Source: Sulfuricurvum sp. (GTDB lineage: Bacteria; Campylobacterota; Campylobacteria; Campylobacterales; Sulfurimonadaceae). Taken from it: a stretch of DNA of 64,000 nucleotides. A program made the position numbers and the translations under genes. The notes beneath the pieces were generated by a model. The model worked only from the letters and a program-made list of their open reading frames with translations, was not told the DNA's origin and ran no database searches. The stretch lies in assembly GCA_024637295.1 (NCBI GenBank), contig JAGXFL010000007.1:37526-101525 (forward strand). The letters run 5' to 3'. Shown one piece after another: positions 58,422 through 64,000 of the stretch; position 1 is the first letter of the stretch; each line of letters starts with the position of its first letter.

Positions 58422-59414
58422 TTGGAAGAGTGGTACAACGCTATAAAATCGGCCGATACAATTGATAAAATTGAAGAGATACGCATTAGCGTCTTTGGCA
58501 AAAAAGGGATTATGAACGAACAGTTCGCCCGTATGAAAGATATTCCGGATGCCGAAAAAGGGGCATTTGCAAAAGAGCTTAATATCCATAAAGAAGGATT
58601 GAACGCATTACTTGTAGAGCGTAAATTGGTTTTGGCTTTGGCACATCTTGAGCAGACAATGAAAGAAGAAGCGATCGACGTCAGTCTTTTTTCCCCTTCA
58701 AGCGAGCGTGGAAGTCTGCATCCGGTACTTGAAACGATGGATCGTATTGTCGAGTATTTTACAGCAATGAATTTTTCGGTTCAGACAGGACCGATGGTAG
58801 AAGATGATTTTCATAATTTTGAAGCATTGAACTTACCGAAGTACCATCCTGCGCGAGATATGCAAGATACTTTTTATTTTAAAGACGCGATGCTTTTACG
58901 CACCCATACTTCACCGGTTCAAATTCGTACGATGTTGAGTACTCAACCTCCCATTCGTATGATCGCACCGGGTGCAGTGTTTCGTCGGGATTATGATCTC
59001 ACTCATACTCCGATGTTTCATCAAGTCGAGGGGTTGGTTGTCGAGGAAGAGGGGAAAGTATCCTTTTCTAATCTCAAGTTTATCCTTGAAGACTTCCTCA
59101 AAACGATGTTCGGAGATATCGATGTCCGTTTCCGTCCGAGCTTTTTCCCGTTTACGGAGCCATCGGCAGAAGTAGATATCAGCTGTATTTTTTGTGCAGG
59201 TGAGGGATGCCGTGTCTGTTCGAAAACAGGTTGGTTGGAAGTCTTGGGATGCGGTATCGTCGATCCGAATGTCTTTAAAGCAGTAGGATATGAGAATGTG
59301 AGCGGGTATGCGTTTGGTCTTGGAGTAGAGCGTTTTGCGATGTTGATACATCGTATCGGAGACCTACGATCTTTGTTTGAGGGTGATGTTAGATTATTGG
59401 AGCAGTTTAGATGA
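58422..59414 (+). CDS. pheS: Phenylalanyl-tRNA synthetase alpha subunit (probable TTG start; ORF track starts at 58401)
   Basis: [34 protein letters not shown]. Confidence 0.95.
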   Translation: MEEWYNAIKSADTIDKIEEIRISVFGKKGIMNEQFARMKDIPDAEKGAFAKELNIHKEGLNALLVERKLVLALAHLEQTMKEEAIDVSLFSPSSERGSLHPVLETMDRIVEYFTAMNFSVQTGPMVEDDFHNFEALNLPKYHPARDMQDTFYFKDAMLLRTHTSPVQIRTMLSTQPPIRMIAPGAVFRRDYDLTHTPMFHQVEGLVVEEEGKVSFSNLKFILEDFLKTMFGDIDVRFRPSFFPFTEPSAEVDISCIFCAGEGCRVCSKTGWLEVLGCGIVDPNVFKAVGYENVSGYAFGLGVERFAMLIHRIGDLRSLFEGDVRLLEQFR

Positions 59415-61744
59415 TCGTTACAAAAAATTGGCTAAATGAGTGGATCGATTTAAGTGAAGTTCCCACTGAACAGCTACTAAAAACGTTAAATGCGATCGGT
59501 CTGGAAGTGGATCGCCACGATGCCATTCGTGTGCCGGATAAAATTGTAATCGGTTTTGTTGAGAGCTGTGAGCGCCATCCCGATGCGGACAAACTTAATG
59601 TATGTCAGGTCAATACGGGAAATGATGTACGTCAAATCGTTTGCGGTGCTTCGAATGTGCGAGCGGGTATTCATGTTGCGGTTGCTATGGTCGATGCAGT
59701 GCTTCCGGATGGATTAAAAATCAAAGCAGCGAAGTTACGTGGTGTAGAATCGTTGGGAATGATCTGTTCTGCTAGAGAGATCGGACTTCCTTCTGTTGGC
59801 GAGGGGATTATGATCCTCGATGATAGTATTGGAAAACTGACCATTGGCCAAGAACTTAATACCTATCCATTGTTTTGTGATGATATCATCGAAATCGAGC
59901 TGACTGCAAACCGAGGGGATTGTCTCAGTATTCATGGGATCGCACGGGATCTGAGTGCTGCATTCAATAAAGATCTCAAAGATGTGCGTAAAAAAGAGGA
60001 GCAGGAAGGGCGTTTGGGAATTGGACGCATCTTACAGCTTCAGCACTCTGAAACATTTGATACGGAGCTTCTTTTTGGGGCTGTTGATATCAAAGAGCTG
60101 TATGTCCCTTTTCTTATAACATTACGTATGGCAATTATTGAAGAAAGCTATGAAACAGTTTTGGATGCGTTTTTGCAATACGCAACGCATAATACCGGAG
60201 TAATTTTACGTGCGTATCCTTTTAATGCTTTGGAAGAAACACCTAATGCCAAATCGATCATTTCTCTAGCAAAAGATGATAATGGATATGCCGCGTTGTA
60301 CGGTAAAACCAAACTTTCAGTAATCGGTGTTTCACAAGAAAAAGAGGCACGTTTTTGCGATAATGAAGGGCTTGCAATTATTGAAGCCAGTTATATCCCT
60401 CCAGAGATCATTGCACAGATGATGGGTGAGCGAAAAATTGAAAGTTGTGCTCATTATTATCGTACCTCCAGAGGAAGTGAACCAAAGCTCGATGCTGGAA
60501 TACGCTATGCTATGGAGTTGTTTGAAAAACACTCACCGTCGACTATCTATGCCGGCCATTTGGAACTTCAAACACCTCGTGAAGCCCGTGTTATCACAAT
60601 GAGTGAAAATGAGTTTGAATCGTTCATCGGAATGAAGGTTGATAAGACAACGTTAACCCATATTTTGAAAAATTTGGGGATGCTCATCAGCAAGCCCAAG
60701 GCCTCGATTTTCGCGATAACGATACCTCACTTTCGGCACGATATTGTTAATCGTCAAGATATTATTGAAGAGATCGTCCGTATCGTAGGGATTGACAATA
60801 TTCCCTCCCAGCCTCTTGTCTTTGCTGAGGGCAATCAAAATACTCCCGACTTAGAAGAGTATCGTAAAACACGGATGTACCGACAGCGTTCAGCTGCTAA
60901 CGGCTTTTTTGAGAGCGTCCATTTTGTCTTCAATGAGCGGGTTGTATTAGAACGTTTTGGATTTGTGTGTACGGATGAGAGCAAAGAATTGCTCAATCCG
61001 ATCACGGCCAATATGGATACGCTTCGCCCGACCTTATTGATGGGTCTTTTGAATTCAGCAAGTGCCAATGTCAAAGTAAATCAGAAAAAAATAGCCTTGT
61101 TTGAGACAGGGATGGTTTTTGATACGAATCGCAGTGAGAGTAAACGCATTGCTTTTATTATCAGCGGTGCATCCCAACTGGATAAACTTTCCAATGCAGG
61201 AAAAGCACCTACGATTGATTTTGCAACGTTTACGCAGTGTATTGGTGATGTAATCGGGGAGTTTGAGCTGAGTGCTCATACGGCTACTCATGCATTAGCG
61301 CATCCGTATATGTGTGCAAAAGTTCTCATCGCAGGGGTTGACGCCGGAGAATTGTTCCGCGTTCATCCACATGTTGAAGAGGAACTCGACCTTGGTCATA
61401 CGTATGTGTGTGAAATTGAAATGGACAAGCTCCCCTATGGATTGGTTCAAGCCAAACCATTTTCAAAATATCAGGCATCTTTTAGAGATTTGAGTATTTT
61501 GATTCCCAATACTCTGACGTATGAAGCGATTAAAGAAGTTATACTCAAGCATGCAAGTGCAGACGTGAAGCGTTTTTATCCGGTTGACCGATACGCGTCA
61601 CAGAGTCTTGGTGATCAAGTGAGCCTTAGTTTACGCTTTGTCTTGCAATCGGAAGAAAAGACACTTGAAGAAGAAGAGATAACCGCAGCAATTGAATGGA
61701 TTTTGACAGGTCTTAAAGAGGAATTGGGAGTGAGCTTGCGATGA
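59411..61744 (+). CDS. pheT: Phenylalanyl-tRNA synthetase beta subunit
   Basis: [18 protein letters not shown] tRNA-binding domain, [28 protein letters not shown] anticodon-binding domain. Confidence 0.97.
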   Translation: MIVTKNWLNEWIDLSEVPTEQLLKTLNAIGLEVDRHDAIRVPDKIVIGFVESCERHPDADKLNVCQVNTGNDVRQIVCGASNVRAGIHVAVAMVDAVLPDGLKIKAAKLRGVESLGMICSAREIGLPSVGEGIMILDDSIGKLTIGQELNTYPLFCDDIIEIELTANRGDCLSIHGIARDLSAAFNKDLKDVRKKEEQEGRLGIGRILQLQHSETFDTELLFGAVDIKELYVPFLITLRMAIIEESYETVLDAFLQYATHNTGVILRAYPFNALEETPNAKSIISLAKDDNGYAALYGKTKLSVIGVSQEKEARFCDNEGLAIIEASYIPPEIIAQMMGERKIESCAHYYRTSRGSEPKLDAGIRYAMELFEKHSPSTIYAGHLELQTPREARVITMSENEFESFIGMKVDKTTLTHILKNLGMLISKPKASIFAITIPHFRHDIVNRQDIIEEIVRIVGIDNIPSQPLVFAEGNQNTPDLEEYRKTRMYRQRSAANGFFESVHFVFNERVVLERFGFVCTDESKELLNPITANMDTLRPTLLMGLLNSASANVKVNQKKIALFETGMVFDTNRSESKRIAFIISGASQLDKLSNAGKAPTIDFATFTQCIGDVIGEFELSAHTATHALAHPYMCAKVLIAGVDAGELFRVHPHVEEELDLGHTYVCEIEMDKLPYGLVQAKPFSKYQASFRDLSILIPNTLTYEAIKEVILKHASADVKRFYPVDRYASQSLGDQVSLSLRFVLQSEEKTLEEEEITAAIEWILTGLKEELGVSLR

Positions 61745-63018
61745 TGCGCGCCTGTGTTGAATCGGTAGAATCGTTTACTTTCAAGAGTGATGCGATAGCC
61801 CCTGACAAATCGATTTCGCACCGAAGTGCTATGTTTGCCGTCTTAGCAGAGGGTGAAAGCCGTATCGAAAATTTCCTGCGTGCGGAAGACACCCTCAACA
61901 CACTTAAAATTGTAGGACACTTGGGCGCTAAGATTCATGATGACGGATCGGTTATCACGATCACTTCCAATGGAATTCAAGAGAGCAGTGAGATTTTAGA
62001 CTGCGGTAACTCGGGAACGGGAATGCGTTTGTTTTGCGGACTTCTCTCTTCTGCCGAGGGACATTTTGTTCTTACAGGTGATGAATATCTCAAACGTCGT
62101 CCGATGAAGAGGGTGACACAGCCGCTGCGTAATATCGGTGCAAAGCTTGACGGTAGAGCGGATGGTGATCTGGCACCGCTCTCAATACGTGGTGCATCGC
62201 TCAAAGCGTTTACGTATGAGTCTAAAATCGCCTCAGCACAAGTAAAAAGTGCGATGATTTTGGCGGCACTACGTTCTGATGGGGTCTGTACATATTTCGA
62301 ACCTGAACTGAGCCGTGACCATACGGAACGGATGCTTAAAGGAATGGGTGCTCGTATTGAAGTGGAGGGTTTGACGACAAAAATTTGGCCGCTGGAAGCT
62401 ACTCTGTCTCCTTTGAACATTCGTGTACCCGCTGATCCCTCCAGTGCTTTTTTCTTTGCAGTTGCGGCAGCTATTACCCCAAATTCGACTGCTGTTTTGG
62501 AAGGGGTTACTCTTAATCCAACGCGTATAGAGGCGTTTAAAGTCTTGGAGCGTATGGGTGCGGACATTACCTATACCGTTACGGATGAGCGGTATGAACC
62601 CATCGGTACCATTACGGTTAAAAGTGCTCCTTTAAAAGCAGTCGTTGTGGAAGAAAATATCTCATGGTTGATCGATGAGCTGCCGGCTCTTTCAATCGCT
62701 ATGGCGTGTGCTACTGGAAAAAGTATCATCAAAAATGCCGAAGAACTACGTGTCAAAGAGTCTGATCGTATTAAAACCGTGGTTGATAATCTCAATTTAT
62801 GCGGCATTACCACAGAAGAATATCCTGATGGATATGCCGTAAATGGCGGCATTCTAAGTAAAGCTTGCGTTAACAGCTACGGCGATCATCGTATCGCTAT
62901 GAGTTTTTTAGTGGCGGGTTTACGATGCGGGATGGAAGTCGAAGATATCGAGTGCATCAATACCTCTTTTCCGAACTTTTTTGATCTTTTAGGGCAATGT
63001 ACGAAGGTAGTACGATGA
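61741..63018 (+). CDS. aroA: 3-phosphoshikimate 1-carboxyvinyltransferase
   Basis: [35 protein letters not shown]. Confidence 0.98.
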   Translation: MMRACVESVESFTFKSDAIAPDKSISHRSAMFAVLAEGESRIENFLRAEDTLNTLKIVGHLGAKIHDDGSVITITSNGIQESSEILDCGNSGTGMRLFCGLLSSAEGHFVLTGDEYLKRRPMKRVTQPLRNIGAKLDGRADGDLAPLSIRGASLKAFTYESKIASAQVKSAMILAALRSDGVCTYFEPELSRDHTERMLKGMGARIEVEGLTTKIWPLEATLSPLNIRVPADPSSAFFFAVAAAITPNSTAVLEGVTLNPTRIEAFKVLERMGADITYTVTDERYEPIGTITVKSAPLKAVVVEENISWLIDELPALSIAMACATGKSIIKNAEELRVKESDRIKTVVDNLNLCGITTEEYPDGYAVNGGILSKACVNSYGDHRIAMSFLVAGLRCGMEVEDIECINTSFPNFFDLLGQCTKVVR

Positions 63019-63848
63019 AAATTCAACTGGCAGAGAACTATGGATTTTGCTTCGGTGTGAAACGCGCCATTAAGATTGCAGAAGATAACCGTAACTCTGC
63101 GACGTATGGTCCTTTGATCCATAATGCCAACGAAATTGACCGTCTTAAAAGGGATTTCAATGTGGCGTTAAGTGAGAATTTGGAGACATTTCGTTCCGGT
63201 GACACAGCGGTTATTCGTACTCATGGTATTCCAAAAGAAGAGCTTTCTTTATTACGCGAGCGTGAAGTCAATGTTGTCGATGCAACATGTCCGTATGTTA
63301 CCAAGCCTCAGCAGATTTGTGAAGAGATGAGCGAGCAAGGGTATGATATTTTGATTTTTGGGGATGAATCGCATCCTGAGATCAAAGGGGTAAAAAGCTA
63401 TGCAACAGGGAAAGCGTATGTCGTTAACTCGGTGGAAGAAGTTGATGAATTACGTTTACGTGAAAAAGTGGCCGTAGTCGCCCAAACAACACGAAAAATA
63501 GAAGAGTACCAGCAAATTGTCGCTAAATTGATGACAACGCACAAAGAAGTGAGAGTTTTTAATACTATTTGTAACGCAACGCTGGAAAATCAGGATGCTA
63601 TTTATAAATTGGCACGCGAAGCGGATGTAATGATTGTTATCGGCGGAAAAAATTCGTCTAATACGAAACAGCTCCATGCGATTGCGCTTAGTGAATGTCC
63701 TGACAGCTATTATATTGAGAGTGATGTTGATCTACAAGCGCAGTGGTTTACGAATAAAACCCTTTGCGGTATCAGTGCCGGTGCTTCTACTCCTGATTGG
63801 ATTATCCAAGGGGTTATTGAAAGAATTCAACTCTTAACGCAAGCCTAA
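63015..63848 (+). CDS. ispH: 4-hydroxy-3-methylbut-2-enyl diphosphate reductase
   Basis: [39 protein letters not shown]; start at 63015. Confidence 0.97.
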   Translation: MKIQLAENYGFCFGVKRAIKIAEDNRNSATYGPLIHNANEIDRLKRDFNVALSENLETFRSGDTAVIRTHGIPKEELSLLREREVNVVDATCPYVTKPQQICEEMSEQGYDILIFGDESHPEIKGVKSYATGKAYVVNSVEEVDELRLREKVAVVAQTTRKIEEYQQIVAKLMTTHKEVRVFNTICNATLENQDAIYKLAREADVMIVIGGKNSSNTKQLHAIALSECPDSYYIESDVDLQAQWFTNKTLCGISAGASTPDWIIQGVIERIQLLTQA

Positions 63849-63886
63849 TTCTCCTTCATCTAATCAAAAAACAAGCATTTTTACGC

Positions 63887-63892
63887 TATAAT
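63887..63892 (+). promoter_or_regulatory. -10 box upstream of rpsA
   Basis: GCTATAATCAG 30 bp upstream of the start. Confidence 0.55.
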
Positions 63893-63921
63893 CAGCCAAT
63901 TTTAGTTACAAGGGAATAGGC

Positions 63922-64000
63922 ATGGCTTTCGATAACGAAGCATTTGAAGAAGAAAATTTTGCTGAAATGCTGGAGGCATCGTTCAAAGAGCAAGAATCCA
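63922..64000 (+). CDS. rpsA: 30S ribosomal protein S1, 5' end, truncated by window
   Basis: MAFDNEAFEEENFAEMLEASFKEQES; follows ispH as in C. jejuni (recalled). Confidence 0.75.
   Translation, partial: MAFDNEAFEEENFAEMLEASFKEQES

Noticed and set aside
1-64000. Search by eye for tRNA/rRNA genes, CRISPR repeats, transposases, integrases and prophage genes
   Set aside because: No cloverleaf, repeat-spacer periodicity or DDE/tyrosine recombinase motifs noticed; a tRNAscan/ISfinder run is needed to be certain.

Overview
The window is about 64 kb of a Campylobacterota (epsilonproteobacterial) chromosome, probably a Sulfuricurvum/Sulfurimonas relative. This assignment comes from protein character and from gene-order memory of Campylobacter jejuni; no search was run. 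The left part (about 2-29 kb) is a signalling-rich accessory region. It holds a phosphorelay operon (two hybrid histidine kinases, a receiver protein with an unrecognised output, an HD-GYP regulator), CheB/CheR, a degenerate-GGDEF/EAL protein, three diguanylate cyclases, an output-less Cache-like protein, a NYN-like putative RNase next to Tex, a PP2C/Ser-Thr kinase fusion, and a TonB receptor divergent from a YfiR-like/YfiN-like pair. The middle holds a MacAB-TolC-like exporter, an M48 protease, prmC, an orphan Mla-type ATPase, and a small AT-rich accessory patch with a PemK/MazF toxin-antitoxin pair. The right part (about 40-64 kb) is core: ftsZ/ftsA/ppiD-like, bioA, rsmH with an ftsL-like gene, a prenyl synthase-hemA-proS-fxsA-dsbC-like-hemC-ubiD run, argH, pheST-aroA-ispH and the start of rpsA. 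I saw no tRNA, rRNA, CRISPR array or transposase. The best candidate for an under-described system is the TonB receptor/YfiR-like/membrane diguanylate cyclase locus, which has a tandem 11-bp direct-repeat operator candidate in its divergent promoter.
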